From the NCBI GenBank assembly GCA_007644065.1, contig VJWN01000014.1, forward strand, positions 62,001-126,000: DNA of 64,000 nucleotides, given 5' to 3'. This stretch comes from Margaritispora aquatica (Eukaryota > Ascomycota > Leotiomycetes > Helotiales > Discinellaceae). The translations under genes were made by a program, and so were the position numbers. The notes beneath the pieces are model-generated. The model did no database searches, had not been told where the DNA came from, and saw only the letters and a program-made list of their open reading frames with translations. This document shows positions 13,201-25,741 of the stretch, piece by piece; the first letter of the stretch is position 1; every line of letters begins with the position of its first letter.

Positions 13201-13832
13201 TTGGCAGCGAAAATAGCCTGCTTCACAAGATAGAGGTAGTGCCTCCACCTTTCCCTTTCTCTTTTCTTCTTCCTTGACCTCCTTTGAACCCTACTATGCG
13301 CTCTTTGATGTACACACTCGGATGTCTCATGCGCGTTGGCCCAATCGCGAACGGAAGTTTATTGTTCTCTAGTTTCCAGCGGATGAGGTGGCTTTATGGT
13401 TTTCAAGCTAGATAGGCTCTCACACTACAGATTCCGCAGAGAAACAAGGGTAAGTCTTTTCTGTTGATTCTTGGGCAGAGAAGCTGACATCCTTCTTGGA
13501 CACCAAATGGCAAATCTGATGAGTATACTCATCTTTCAAATTTCAATTCCTGAATTGGCTGGAATTTTATACACTACGACTCTTGCTAGCTCGCTCTACT
13601 GGTATACAGTCGCTCGACACCGCGTTTCAAGTTCCATTTTAAGTTCGTGGACCTTTCTCGCAGAAAAGCTGTGAACTTGATGAAGTATCTTACAAAAAAA
13701 TTTGTTACAGAATATCATTAACCAGGAAATCATGTCCCATTTTTTAGAATCTTCTCCATAGGACTGGCAGATGCAATTGTCAATCTATTGCGGCTTGAGT
13801 AAGTGTTCTTTCCCAAGCGGAACCAATAGAGG
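10294..13832. other. Intergenic, no supported gene
   Basis: This 3.5-kb stretch between the cyclin and the acidic protein has no ORF with a recognisable domain. The longest ATG frame (102 codons at 12733-13041) has one hydrophobic segment but no other support. The first few hundred bases are probably the cyclin 3' UTR. A TAGG repeat sits at 11605-11620. Confidence 0.55.
11605..11620. repeat. (TAGG)n tetranucleotide repeat
   Basis: Four units of TAGG, non-coding, matching the repeat unit at 7321-7339. Confidence 0.75.
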
Positions 13833-14534
13833 CTAATTGTCTTTGGGGCCCTTGACAGAATCGTCCAAGACATTGATTTCTTGGTCTGCTCGTTCAATCT
13901 TGGGATACTTCGTTTCTTTCGCGTCGGTTTCAGTTGGTGGAAGTGCTGGAGTGATGCCTCCACATGGGTCTTCAACACTCGTCGTGATTTCTTCGACCAC
14001 TTCGCCGTCTTCATCCTCCTCACTTGAGTCGACAAGTTCCTCCTCTTCCGAACCTGAAGATATAGCAACCAGTGTCTCCAAGGCACCTTGCTCTATATCG
14101 ACTGGCTCTCGGAATTCGTCATAAGTCATACTAAACAATTCATCCATCTCAGCCTTCTTTTGTGCCCTCTCGGCCATTCTCTCCTGTATCCCTTTGTCAG
14201 CGCCACTCGTCGACGCTCCAAACACGACTGCAATCCCCGAGTTCAACTCCATAGCCTTCTTGTTCATGGCTTTTCTATCTTCCTCCTCAAGTGTCAGTTC
14301 CGCCAATGCCCGTTGCATAATTGCCTTGTCCGACGATGGCGCCTGTATTTTGGTGGTCGTTGACTGCCATTTTCTCCGAGAAGTAGGTGTGCGTGTTGAT
14401 GACAGTGGTGTTTGTGGTGAGAGGAGCCCAGATGAGCGACGGCGGCGAGGTGAATTCGCACCGGCAAGGTCAAGGGTTGGAGAAGGTGCAAGTCTCTTTT
14501 TGAGAACAGCTTCCTCTGGCTGCGACGATGTCAT
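13833..14534 (-). CDS. Small acidic disordered protein
   Basis: An uninterrupted frame of 233 residues, taking MTSSQPEEAVLKKRLAPSPT as the start because the codons upstream of this ATG look like leader. The N-terminal 60 residues are Ser/Pro/Arg-rich with SPRRRRSS, a possible basic nuclear signal or phosphosite cluster. The middle (about residues 70-130) is charged and probably helical, including IMQRALAELTLEEEDRK and GIQERMAERAQKKAEMDELF. The last 90 residues carry acidic Ser/Glu/Asp blocks (SGSEEEELVDSSEEDEDGE). No catalytic motif, signal peptide or membrane segment is visible. It lies divergently to the giant gene at 15054, 519 bp away. I do not recognise the family; a nuclear or chromatin-linked role is only a guess from composition. 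Confidence 0.65.
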   Translation of the reverse strand: MTSSQPEEAVLKKRLAPSPTLDLAGANSPRRRRSSGLLSPQTPLSSTRTPTSRRKWQSTTTKIQAPSSDKAIMQRALAELTLEEEDRKAMNKKAMELNSGIAVVFGASTSGADKGIQERMAERAQKKAEMDELFSMTYDEFREPVDIEQGALETLVAISSGSEEEELVDSSEEDEDGEVVEEITTSVEDPCGGITPALPPTETDAKETKYPKIERADQEINVLDDSVKGPKDN

Positions 14535-15053
14535 GATATATGGCCACTGGTTTGTCCAGTTTTGAGTTCGCAATCGACGTTGATCTATTTGGCCGGGATT
14601 TTCCAGAAGATAGGGTAAAGATCATGAAATTTTGGATTGAGGGTTGTCGTGGTGGTTCTGTGCTTGATACTTCGTTTCTTTATCAGGAACGACCTCAACC
14701 GCTTTCACACCAGATTCGCCAGCCCATCATCAAAGAAAACCCCGAAGCGACGAATCATGAAAACATCCAGAGAGTACTCAAGAGATCTTTTGGTAGTTCT
14801 TTGTTTGCTTTCCGGAACGGTGACCATATTTTGCAATCATTTTTATCGTTCCGCACCCGGCCAGAATTGTGAAGAATGTGCGTGGCTGAACACCCTTCCA
14901 AACACCTCCACTTGGTATTCTTCAATCAAACGTATCGTCTTGATTGTCTAAGTCTCATCTTTTCCCCAAGAAAGTTGATTAGCGCTTGGATGTGGTCGTG
15001 ATCTAGTGCTGTCGCTCAACATCCAACTTCGCGCGAGTGCATCACCACTCACG
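14535..15053. promoter_or_regulatory. Divergent intergenic region
   Basis: These 519 bp separate two divergently read genes (13833-14534 minus, 15054-23267 plus) and must hold both 5' regions. I see no clear TATA box or other named element. Confidence 0.5.
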
Positions 15054-18000
15054 ATGACGACTCTCGGGCCTGTAAAGTAAGTTTGCTATCAACCATCCAG
15101 ACAGCCACTTACATTCATAGTCCGCCTGGGACAGGACCAATAATTGGACATCATTATCTCGGTCATCCACAACCAGCGACCGATCAGCGTCTGCAGCAGG
15201 CTCTAAATTTCCTTGCAGATGAGGATCCTGATCGTTATCTCAACTTTGAGGACAAGATCAAGGAAATAGAAGTGTACATCGAGTTCCTAGAAAAAGGAGA
15301 GCCTCCTCTACCTCCTCCTGCTCACGACGCAAATCTTCTTATAGATGTGAAAACTAAAGTTGCTGTCCACCGGAACTGGCAAAGACACCAAAAGACCTTT
15401 GGCAGTACAAGCTTAGCAGATGTAACCGATCCCAACAATCCAGTCATACAACCTTGGTCCAACCGCCTAGTCAGTGCAGAGATAGCGTTGAGAATAGCGA
15501 AGGAGACTTCAGAGTTGCGACTTACTCGTCAGACTAGAGACGATGGCTTGGTTTTCAGCCACGACGGTGGCCCAGACCATAGTTTCTTGAAAAAATTGAA
15601 AGCAGATGTGTCTGAGGATCCGATTGAGGTTGATCCTGGGAAAAATTTAGCATGGATTGAGAGTCAAGCTTATAACTGGGCATTGAATGATCCTGCTCTC
15701 ATTAGTCAATGGATGCATCCCACAAAAGGCATCTCGCAAAAGCCAATTAGCTTGCTTGATGATAGTCCATGGTATAAAGGCCCAGCTCGAGCTCCTTTGA
15801 CTACTATAGGACATCGACCTCCAAGGTCTTCGCTACCCGAACACTTAGTCATCCGCGAGAATAAGATCAATTACCTGCTGAGCTCTGCAGCACTGAGTCT
15901 CGATGAGACTGATGAGCTTGAAAGGCTGCTCCATTACCACATGCCTCTAGATTTGATGACGAAACACGATGCTGTCAGACAGATGGAGGTACTCCAAGAT
16001 TGGGGATTTGCTGTAGATGACACCGCCCTTGAGTTTGCCGATAACGAATTCCAACAGCATTTCAGCCAATGGATAGCGCAATTTCGAGCTGACGGAGTGC
16101 AATTGATGACAGAACCCTGTGGATCGGCAATCACTCGATGTAAGGAGCCTGGTGTTTTCTATGTCGATGAAGGATCACTCGGCAAGGATCGAGAGGGTGT
16201 TCTCGAACGAGGGGCCGAATTGCTAAAGAAGCTAAGAGATCCGCTGTTGGGTTTAAACATGTTCTCGCTAGCTGAGAATGCCGACTTCAACACACTCCTG
16301 AGTCACTCCGAGCCATCAAATATTGTAGAGAGATATAAGATCCAGAGCCGTCTTTGCCAATTATCCGGAGTACCTTTGTCACAGTCCAGACAACAACAGT
16401 ACGATCGCTTAGGCCAAGAAATCGAGTGCTTACAAAGACAGCGAAAGGCAGAGCTTGCAACTAGTACTGATGAATTCCATTACATCTTACCAGGAGAGAT
16501 ATGGGATCCAGCAAAAGCAACACTCTACCTGCCATGGCAAAGGACAGATTTGGACACAGCAACCGATGTTCTTCCTCCGTGGCCTACCATCGAACCAGCG
16601 GCTGCCATAGCCGAAATCGAGCAGACCATCAACCAAGGCTTTCAGAAGAACCTGAATACTCAATTGGAGGTCGGAAACCAAACTTTCGTGCTACTCTTGC
16701 AGCAAGTTGCGTATCCCAAGCTTCGCGCTCTGTTGATTGCATTTTCACGACTGTGTTGGAGAGAGACGCAAACAATGAACTCAAGAGAAATCGAAGCAAT
16801 ACGTGTTCTTCGTCCGATTGTGCATGATTTTTGGAACAAATGGATTCATGGCTTCACTGTCAGGCCTGGCGTGAAGCAGGTGAAAGTGGCGTTGCCATGC
16901 AGATTGTCACCACAGCTCAAGCAACCCGAAGTTCTCCTCTGTCACTCGACTGACGCAAATCATGGCGCGGTTTGTCAAGCAAAACTCAATAAGATCAATG
17001 CATTGATTTCAGAAGATTGGTCAAGCAAATCTTATGCTGAGAAAGTCGCTGGTTTCGATACACTCAAAGCCCGCATGCCAGTTGAACACTGCTTCCATGC
17101 ATTGACTACGGCACCGCGCACTCCTGCAGCAAGGACCGCAGAAGATGCAGACAAAGCGTTTCGTTTTGATCAATGGATGATCAGTAAGAAAAATCTTACA
17201 TTGAAGATCGAGAAGTTCAACAAGTTCGTCCATCCAAATGATGATCCGACTGTTGTGTACTACCTTGGACCTCTACCCACAATTTCGGAACTTAGCGAGG
17301 TTTTACTAGACAACACTAGAGCTCAAATTACAGAGCATTTCATGCTCCGGAATGACCCTTCCCAAAAGATACCTAACAGCTTCGAATGGGCTGGAGATCA
17401 TCTAGGACACCTCCCTCAATTGCTCAAGGATCAACATTCGTCAAACTCGCCTAATCCACCCCCAGAAATTGAGGCATTCTTTGACTGGTACATGAATGAG
17501 GTTGCATGTTTCAATCCTGACAACCCAAATACCGTTTCGGATATTTCTCCTTTAGGTATCGCGGAACTTGGAGAGGACGGTATCGATGATGCAGACATCC
17601 TCATCAGCAAGCAAGCGAAATACGATGCTAAGCGTCAGATGGAGGTTTGCCAGGCTGCAAAGGCGAGAAATAAGCAGGTCCCGGCATCATATTCTTTTCC
17701 ACCAAAACCATTTATTCGGGCAACAAACACCATAGTTGATGACACCTGTTTCGCTACACCCGCGCCAACATTTACACTGCAGCCAAGAAACATTTCTCTG
17801 AGGAAACTGATTCGCTCGACCGAAATTGAACTGAATCGCCTATTGAAGCTTTTCAAAAAGCCCTTTTGCACGATAGATATTAAACGTCCACTAGCCAATA
17901 AGTCTAAAACTCCAACCACCAGGCTGTATGCACTGCTACCACAATTTATGCCGACAGAAATACTCGAGAAGTGGCAGCAATATACCTATCTTCTCAAGAG

Positions 18001-21000
18001 AAGAAAGTCGTCGGAAAAAGCCAGGAAACTAACACCGGGTGAGATAGTAATTCAGAAAAGCTTTGAGAATGTATTTTTGCCTTGGTTCGATACGCTCGCA
18101 AATCAAGGAATTTCGATCAGTTCGCCGTATGGTCCAGGTTCAGACAGAGGTCCAGGTCGGATCTATCAAGGAGATCGCAATGTCACGGAACTCTGTTTCA
18201 GAGATAAATATTTGGGCAATTTAGGGACAGACAGTTTCCTCATGGAGATCACTGCTCCAATCCTTGAGGACCAAGATAAGGAGTTTAACGATGAAGTCAA
18301 ACTCAGTCAATCAGAAATTGCAAAAGTATTTTTGACGACAGAAGTATTACAGCCATCTACACAAATTGTAGCACACTCCTATACCTCATTTCAGTTATAT
18401 CTTTTCGCTACTGAAAAAGAGATAAATGATCTCCTGAAGGATAGAGAAAATCTTGACTGGGCGCAGTCTGAAAGGCTTGTCGATAAGCTCCGCATCATTA
18501 TGCCCTTGAGAATGGTGGATCAAGACAAAGATCTGCAATTGAAAGACAGTAAAGCCAGAGCTGCAACTACCATGGACCCCGTGGCAATTTGCGAATTCTG
18601 GGATTGTTGGAAAAAATGGGAAGATGATTATGGCTCTTGGCTTAAAAGCCTTCCAGATTCCATCTACATCGATAAGAAGCTACGGACCGATGGCGACCAT
18701 GACATGTTGGAACGCTTTGCACCAAACCGGGATGATGAGCTTCCAATCCGTCCCCATCGTGAAATGGGACTTCCATACCCGGTGCGAAAAGTCAGAGAAG
18801 ATCTTGAAGATGTAACTCATCAGTGGAAAGGTAAATGGGACCTTGGAGAAGAATCGTGGGTGCTTATAAGGACTGCCCTTCGACCATTGTATCGACAGAA
18901 AGCTCAAAAACTTCGAGCATTACTTGAAGAGCATATGATTGCCCGACTTCATTCATTCGCAACAGAACCATTCGTCCTAGTTGCGGAGACGCATGTTCTG
19001 ATTGAAGTCACTATTGATATCGTATATACACATTTCATATACCAATTGTTGGAGGCTTGCAAGTCAGACAGAACGAATATAAAGATCACGGAGAATATTC
19101 CAGGACAGTATATCTTCAAGTTCGACGGGTTAATGCCAGTTGATGCTTTGACAACAACACCTGAAGCATTGTTTGAACTTTTATGGTCACAGGGATCAGA
19201 GCCCAACATAAATCTCATGAGCCACAAGCAAAAGTTTCATGAGCTCACCCGGAAGCTTCGTCTTGGGCACGACTTTACCTCAGATGAAGTGGCCGTGATT
19301 GAAAGTAATTTCCGGGACTTACCTGGGCGAAGGTCCATGATGGTTCAACTCGCCAAGTATGTAAAGTTGCTTGAAGCCCGTCAGGATTTGGTGGACGGCG
19401 ATCGCGAAAATTTCGAAAAGTTGGAGACTTCGATGCTGTGGCATCGACTTTTCTTCGACTATCAAGATTTGGCAGCAATAGTTGGAGACAGGGAGATTAT
19501 TATCGATCAAACGCGCGACTTGTTGAGACGACAAATGGCTGGGACGACGAGGAACCCTTCTGGGCCTCCACTGATTCCACCTCCCAGTGAGTTCGAGGTA
19601 TACGAGGTAGAAGTCGAGCTTAATAACTTGATTGTCAGGTGCAAAAATGGTACAGCAACTAGGGATGAAGAAAAAGAACTTGAATATCTCCTCATAGCCA
19701 TGCTAGACCCAAGGGAGAGGGAATGGCAAAATCGGCTGGATAAGTATGACAAGAAATATACAACCCGAAACGGACTGACTGCCAGTGAAACTGTGGAGTT
19801 TCTATCCAGGGACATCTCTTTAAAACAGCTTGACTTTCACGGGCTCACCAGATTGCCCAAACATGGGTACCGCCTTATTAATGGTGGCAAATCTTATACA
19901 GCCATATGTGAAATAACTTCTCGTGCTCGAACATGGAAGAGTCATACTAGAAAATGGGACGGTTCCTTCAGATACCCGATGACCTCGAATTATATCGAAG
20001 ACTACGATCTCAGGGTCTTGCGACAATATATTTTTGCGCTTGAGAAACGTCTCGATGATGTATGGACAGACGAAAATGGTCTGAAGGATTTATTTTTCTG
20101 GCATGATATGCCACAGTCTCTTCAAGAGCTTAAGGTACACCTCGATGACCCGAACGTTGACCCGCAACTTGATGTTTTTGGGCAGGAGTCTGACGAAGCC
20201 TTCAAGAAAGGCTATTTTACATATCACTACATGCTGTGGCTAGAAGGTTTATCAGTAAGATATTTCCCGAATCCTGCTTTTCTCGATTATCCATACTAAA
20301 ACTCTGTGCTAGCCATCCGTACTCAAAGCTATGAGAGACAAGGTAGCTGTGAACCCACTGCTCCATGACTATACCCCGAAAGCAGAAAGGCGTGGAGTTC
20401 AGCGCGCTTCCCTCGAGTTAGCACTGAATAACCTCGCCAATAATCAAGAACAGCACCGGCCTGGAGATCGTTTCAGAGTCGTTGACATCTCAGGACAGTC
20501 TTTCCCAAAGCCCGAAAAAGAAGTACCAATTTCCCTGCCTCTTGAACCATGGAAACGACCTCTTGAGCAAGATCCATTTTCTTACACCAAACGCATGGTG
20601 CTATACCAGAAATCCAAAGATGAGGAGTACAAGTTGGCGCGAGAGAGACAAATAGCAAAGAGGTATGATGTCCTCGAACCGCCTGCCAATTTTCTTGGAC
20701 CTTTCGCTCTGGCAGATGGTGATACGTACAAAGAAGTCTCACGGCAGAATCAATTGTATCTAGCTAGTATTGCTCTGAGATTGCAAGACGCGCAGCTAAA
20801 GGCGCCTCGGCCGTTGATGCAACACTTGCTGAACAACTTCTCAGAGGGTCTTGCCAACGACGTCCCCATTGATGTAGTCCCACTGACAGGTGAACAACTG
20901 GATCTTCTTTCCCATCTCGCGGACGATTCTTGGGATGAAGAAAAGCAGCCTTTCGATGAAGATGCAGATAATCAGACTGTGTTACAAGCAATGACACCTG

Positions 21001-23267
21001 CCAGGAGAGCGCAGTTTGATGAGTTTGTGGCAGAGGTTGAAACTCTTGGAGATCAGCTACCATTGTGGAGAGCCCCAGCAGCTCCAAATGATCATCGACA
21101 AACACCCTATGACCCGTCTCTAAACCCAAATACTTCCGGTATTCGTCAAGGAACGTTAATGACACTCCTCAATCAGAAGCGTGATATACAAAATCCACCA
21201 CTTGGACACTACACATCGCCTACAGTAGTTTTGTTTCTCAGAATCATGCATAGAGCAAAACATCTATTGTAAGGAGGCTTGAAGAGCTCGAAACTAGTGC
21301 TAACAAGATGCAGTTATCGGGAGCGTAATCGTAACGCTGGCCTGCATCCTCGGGTTTGGAGGATTCCCGTCACAGGCCATCCAGAAAATAAATATGTTAC
21401 AAAACCAATGCTTGCTAATCTTCCAGCTGATAAAATTGAAGCTGGAGTCAATTTTGATGCAAATGGACTGGCGTACGTCCAGTACGACGCCGATGGGAAC
21501 ACCGGTGTGCCCATTCTGATGAGAAACAAGCCCGAACTCCTGGGACGCTTCGCGTATAGACTTGGTCGCGAATGTCGAACATACATGAGAACGGTGGCTG
21601 GTCCCTATAAGCCATTAATGGATTGCTGGAGAGAGCAAAAAGACATTATAGTTGCCGCTGTTAGTGAAATGCAGAACATTACGGAGGAGGATCGCCTAAC
21701 CAGATGCCCCACCTCGGCCCTCCTCGACCAAAGCAAAAATAGTCTCAAAAGTATGGCTGTTGAGCTTCACAAGGTGGCTCCTGACCTAGCTCAGCAAGCA
21801 GAGTGGAGAAATCCCCCTAGCACCCCAGATGATATGAAAGACTGGCAAGCAGGGCAAATCTTACAGATGCAGGTCCTCGAGGAGGTTAGCAATAACTGGG
21901 AGTTACGCTTCCCAGAAAATGAGCATGTTTGGAACTTTGCCGAAGATCGCCTGAAAGACATCGATGTAAATTTGGGCAATCGCACGGTCAAGGTCAAGCC
22001 TCGCAACAAGCAGTTCTTCAGTCTTCGGCGGTTCCCAGTCGAATGCCAAACTCCAGAAATGCAAGATCTGATCAAGAAATCGGGACCAGAGTTGGCAGAA
22101 AAACCTAAGCCAGCACCTTCAACTTTACCGCCAACCGCGTTGACAAGAGCCCAGAAGAAAGTACAACCTGCTGCGAGCCTGAAACCTCCCCCTAAGAAGG
22201 ACAGACATATCCGAGGACAGCAACCAAGTTTCCCATTTGGAGAGACGCCATATCAAGCCGCGTTCCTAAGTTTCAGAATGGAACAAGATCTGAAAGATGG
22301 TAAGTAGTCCTTCCATTTCTTGTTATAACGACTAACAAAAATAGTTCCTGAGTTCCAACCACCACCCCGTCCAAGGAGCTTCATTCCTCGCATATTCCGG
22401 AAGAGACGTCGCAACAACGACGACGACGACGATGCCCCCGCACCCAAACGACTCGCTCTTCCCGACCTCCCCGAAGAATGGGATCCCAACAACATTTCTC
22501 CCAACGTCAAGCGAGTTCAGGTTATTGAAGTTGCCAAACGCACGCCGGGCATGCCATCCTACGAGATCCCAGAGCACTGGTACTCGCAAGCCGAGATCCA
22601 AGGCCTCCAGTCCCGGGAGCAGTGGGATTTGCACTGCCAGCGGGTTCAGATTGCTAACCAGATGACTGAGGCTCTGACCGGGAAGCCGGTTGGACAACTC
22701 ACCGCCGTGGAGCTGAATAAGGCGAGGATGGAGCTTGAGATTGACTTGACATTGGGCATTATGAGGAATTTGCCAACTCCTGCTCCTACGCCAAATCCTG
22801 GTGCGGCAGCTCCTGGTGGGTTCCGTAGGACACGTCCATCTTTGACTGTAGAAACAGGAGGGACAGCAGCAGGAGGAGGAGTAACTAGTGGAACCGGCGG
22901 TGGGGGAGGTGGTGGTGGTGGAGGTGAAAACAGAGCAGCATCAGGTGGTAGAGCAGGAGCTAGCGCTCAAACCCACACACCACCACCGCAACAACCCCCA
23001 AACAGGTCTCCCTCCTTAAATCCCGCCGGATGGCAATCTGCACCAACCGAGCAGGTCCAACTTCCTGTCTTCAGCAATGGAGCAGCAATGTCTAGGGCAA
23101 CCTATAACAGTCTCATGGCTAACGGACAAGACCCATGGGAGTTGCATGGCCCCAATATAGCGCTGGATAATGCTATCGTAGATGCGAAAGCGGCTGCGGC
23201 TTTGGCGGTCAATCAGCTGCAACCTCCGGTTGCTGGTGCCACGGGTGGAGGTATGCTGGTGTTGTGA
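15054..23267 (+). CDS. Giant uncharacterised protein, about 2673 aa
   Basis: I reconstruct five exons: 15054-15076, 15121-20254, 20313-21268, 21314-22299 and 22345-23267 (8022 nt, 2673 residues). Every intron (44, 58, 45 and 45 nt) keeps frame. Donors are GTAAGT, GTAAGA, GTAAGG and GTAAGT; branch sites include TACTAAA, GCTAAC and GACTAAC. Exon 1 supplies only MTTLGPV plus two bases. I do not recognise the family and see no catalytic motif, signal peptide or membrane span. Much of it looks alpha-helical and charged. A degenerate unit of about 35 residues recurs near residues 253, 627, 1106, 1375 and 1503 (pattern: acidic, x2, hydrophobic, x2, LL, then T/D..E, then EL..L, then MP), suggesting a helical-repeat scaffold. 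Exon 4 ends in a Pro/Lys-rich linker. Exon 5 has a basic stretch (IFRKRRR) followed by poly-Asp, a short folded-looking segment (EIPEHWYSQAEIQGLQ) and a Gly/Pro-rich tail with poly-Gly. The exon chain has not been checked against RNA. Confidence 0.75.
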
Positions 23268-24656
23268 TTGATTGCTGTTTGGCGGTGTTGGATGGCGTGG
23301 AGAGTGGAGGATGAATCTTAGGATGAGTTGACGGGGAGGTGTCGAGAAGAAGTGTAGCGGGAGGACTGAGCTGATAAGAGCTAGATGGGCGTCGCTATAT
23401 CTTGTCCTTTATGGTTTAGTTAGCACTTTTTGGATATTGGATATGTATGTTTGGCGGTAAATGCGGGGTAATTTGACATGTATTGGGAAAAATATAGAAG
23501 ATCGTTTCTAGCATGTGATCTCTAATTTTCTCTTTGTTGGATCTATCGTTATGGTCGAACTACATGGAAGTGTTGAAGTGCTCATGAATTCTCGTCAAGG
23601 TCAGGAAAAGGGGCAGAGATGTCATGTGATTTAGGCGAGCTCAGGACAGGTGCTTTAGAATGGAAGGCATGCTGTAAGATGTTTTCAATCAAGACTAACT
23701 AACAGATAGACAGAAATTCGTACTGCTTGGATTTAGTGGCTCTGTGCACTAGATAGATTTATAATCGTTCCCTTTTTCTTTCCATTTTTGCGGACTGGGT
23801 AACCCTCTTCGAGGAACAGCGAGGAGGTGAAATCGAAATTAATGCTACACCTAACAGGAACAGAAGCACGCTCAATAGGTATTGTACATAGATCGGCTCA
23901 GAAATAGCAGCACGATCACTTCAACAAGCTGCAGACGGAGAAGAACTTAATTATACAAATGAAGTAGGCGAGGAAAGTAGGGAGCATACACCCCAAACCC
24001 AATCTTCCTTACGGGCGATTTTTGTGAATCCATGATGCGAGTCATGTTATGTATGAAACGAAATACTCTCAGCCGCTCTGGGTGATTCCTCTCAGCTGTT
24101 TCGTAGCCCACAGGTTTGGACGAACAGCATTCGTCTTGTGGGGCTTGATCTTGTGTTTTGTTGCTGCTGGGTGGGTCTGTTGTTGATGTTGGTAACCGGG
24201 TCAACATGACATGATTTCGGTGTAGGTTGGAGCTTGTGTCTGGTGATGTCGTGTATTAGACAGTAATGTTGAGGCAGCCTCGTGGGGGAAATTTGTTTGT
24301 TCATGTTCTTCTTGGTGTCTGTTGATTTGCGCCCAAATATTTTTGGTGGTACCGTAATTCTCAATGATAATCAAATCCTTTCCTAACGCACTGCAGTTGA
24401 ATCAGAGGCATCATTTGAGGTATCAGTTGTTTGCTGCATAGGAAGCACAAGCATTAGATGAACCTGGACGTTTTGAAATATTTTGTTATAACAATTACTT
24501 TGTGCACAGAGTTCCATCATGACACAGGACATCTTATGCCCTTTGCTTCAACCAAGCAACAAACCCAGTATACCCAAAAGTATTATACGCCTTTGCCCAG
24601 CATCGATTCCATCCAAATACTCCATACAAAACTTGCTACATGTGAAGTACACCAAT
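23268..24656. other. Convergent intergenic region
   Basis: These 1.39 kb lie between two converging genes and presumably hold both 3' UTRs. I see no supported ORF; the frames present are short and shift between low-complexity translations. Confidence 0.55.
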
Positions 24657-25452
24657 CTAGTCTTGATCCATCCAAGTCGATCCACGAATCCAAGCCTTGC
24701 TCTTCCCAGCACAATTCAAACACATCCGCTGTGCACCGAGGTTGCTCACTGCACAGCTATGGCAGACTTGCTTTCCACATCTCGTACATCCAAAATCCGC
24801 ACTGCCCATGTCTACGTCCATCATCATGTCCACATCCATAGAATCACCACCACCCTCCGATCGTAGTGGCTGAACACAGTCCTCGCAATTCGGCGAATGG
24901 AAGTATGCGTTCATAGCTGCATTTTCGGAAGGGCTGCTAGACGCTGTGCTCGCAGGTGATTCTTGTCGCTGTGAAGGGAGGGCCCAGAAGGAATGTAGGC
25001 TCGATTGTCGAGGTTGGTTGCTTGCAGGGAGGGTAGCGACCGGTCGTGGAGGTTGGAAGGAATGGACTTCGGGCTGGGGGTTTTGTTGTGCGTTCAGAAG
25101 AAGGGATAATGTGCGTTCTGCGTCCCTTATTAGTTTTCAGTAGTCAAGACAAGAGTGGGTATCCCTTACCGTGAACCTCAGACTCCGAAGGACGATTGTC
25201 ACGGTGACGCTTTCTCGTCCGCGAGGAGAAGAGAGAGGGCGTCTTAATATGGCTCTGTGGTGATGTGAAGCCATCGATCATCATGAAATTCGAGACGGAT
25301 TGTGGTGATGTGATGAGAGAGCTTGAGGTTGAGATCTCGGAATCGGAGCGTTTTCTCTTGAGAACCATGTTGACGTTGAAGTTGGATGAAGACTTGACAA
25401 AACCTTGGGGTAGAAAGTCGAGTGGTTTACGATTGAAGTCGATTGGAAGCAT
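24657..25452 (-). CDS. Cys-rich protein with PIP-box-like motif
   Basis: Two exons, 25452-25170 and 25117-24657, give 247 residues. The intron has donor GTAAGG, branch AACTAAT and acceptor CAG and joins in frame. The first ATG is used; an alternative start at residue 29 (25368, MVLKRKRSDSEIS) would add a basic N-terminus typical of nuclear proteins. Residues 78-95 contain FSSRTRKRHRDNRPSESEVH. Residues 132-139 read QSSLHSFW, close to the PCNA-interacting consensus Q-x-x-hydrophobic-x-x-aromatic-aromatic but with Trp last. The C-terminus has three CxxC pairs or their equivalents (C172/C175, C205/C208 with C213/C216, C227/C230), consistent with a zinc-binding fold. A Met/Asp repeat (about 187-198) separates them. 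I believe it belongs to a filamentous-fungal family of unknown function; a DNA-replication or damage role is inference from the motif. Confidence 0.75.
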
Positions 25453-25554
25453 TGGGACAATTGATGGTATACTGTGATAGTGGTATTGTTGATATAATCT
25501 GGTTGAATGGATTGATTGATGGTGGTGAGGTGAGATTGGTTAGAATGAGTGTGA

Positions 25555-25599
25555 GGATGGGATGGGATGGGATGGGATGGGATGGAATGGGATAGGATG
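25555..25599. repeat. (GATGG)n minisatellite
   Basis: Tandem GATGG units (about nine, some diverged to GGAAT or GGATA) just upstream of the gene at 24657-25452. Confidence 0.8.
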
Positions 25600-25689
25600 A
25601 ACAGAAAAAGGACGCGCTCTCAGACCGCGAACCACTTTAAGAACCAAACGCGCTAGCGATCTCGTGTCAAAGATCGTATCGAATATGTA

Positions 25690-25741
25690 ACCTCCGACCT
25701 CCGACCTCCGACCTCCGACCTCCGACCTCCAACCTCCAACC
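25690..25741. repeat. 7-bp minisatellite CCTCCGA
   Basis: About seven tandem copies of the heptamer CCTCCGA, the last two changed to CCTCCAA. Intergenic. Confidence 0.85.

Noticed and set aside
20331..21272. A separate gene beginning MRDKVAVNPLLHDYTPK
   Set aside because: The frame joins the upstream giant exon exactly through a GTAAGA..TACTAAA..TAG intron, so it is better explained as exon 3.
22551..23267. A separate gene beginning MPSYEIPEHWYSQAE
   Set aside because: The frame is open upstream to 22345, directly after an intron acceptor in phase with exon 4 of the giant gene.
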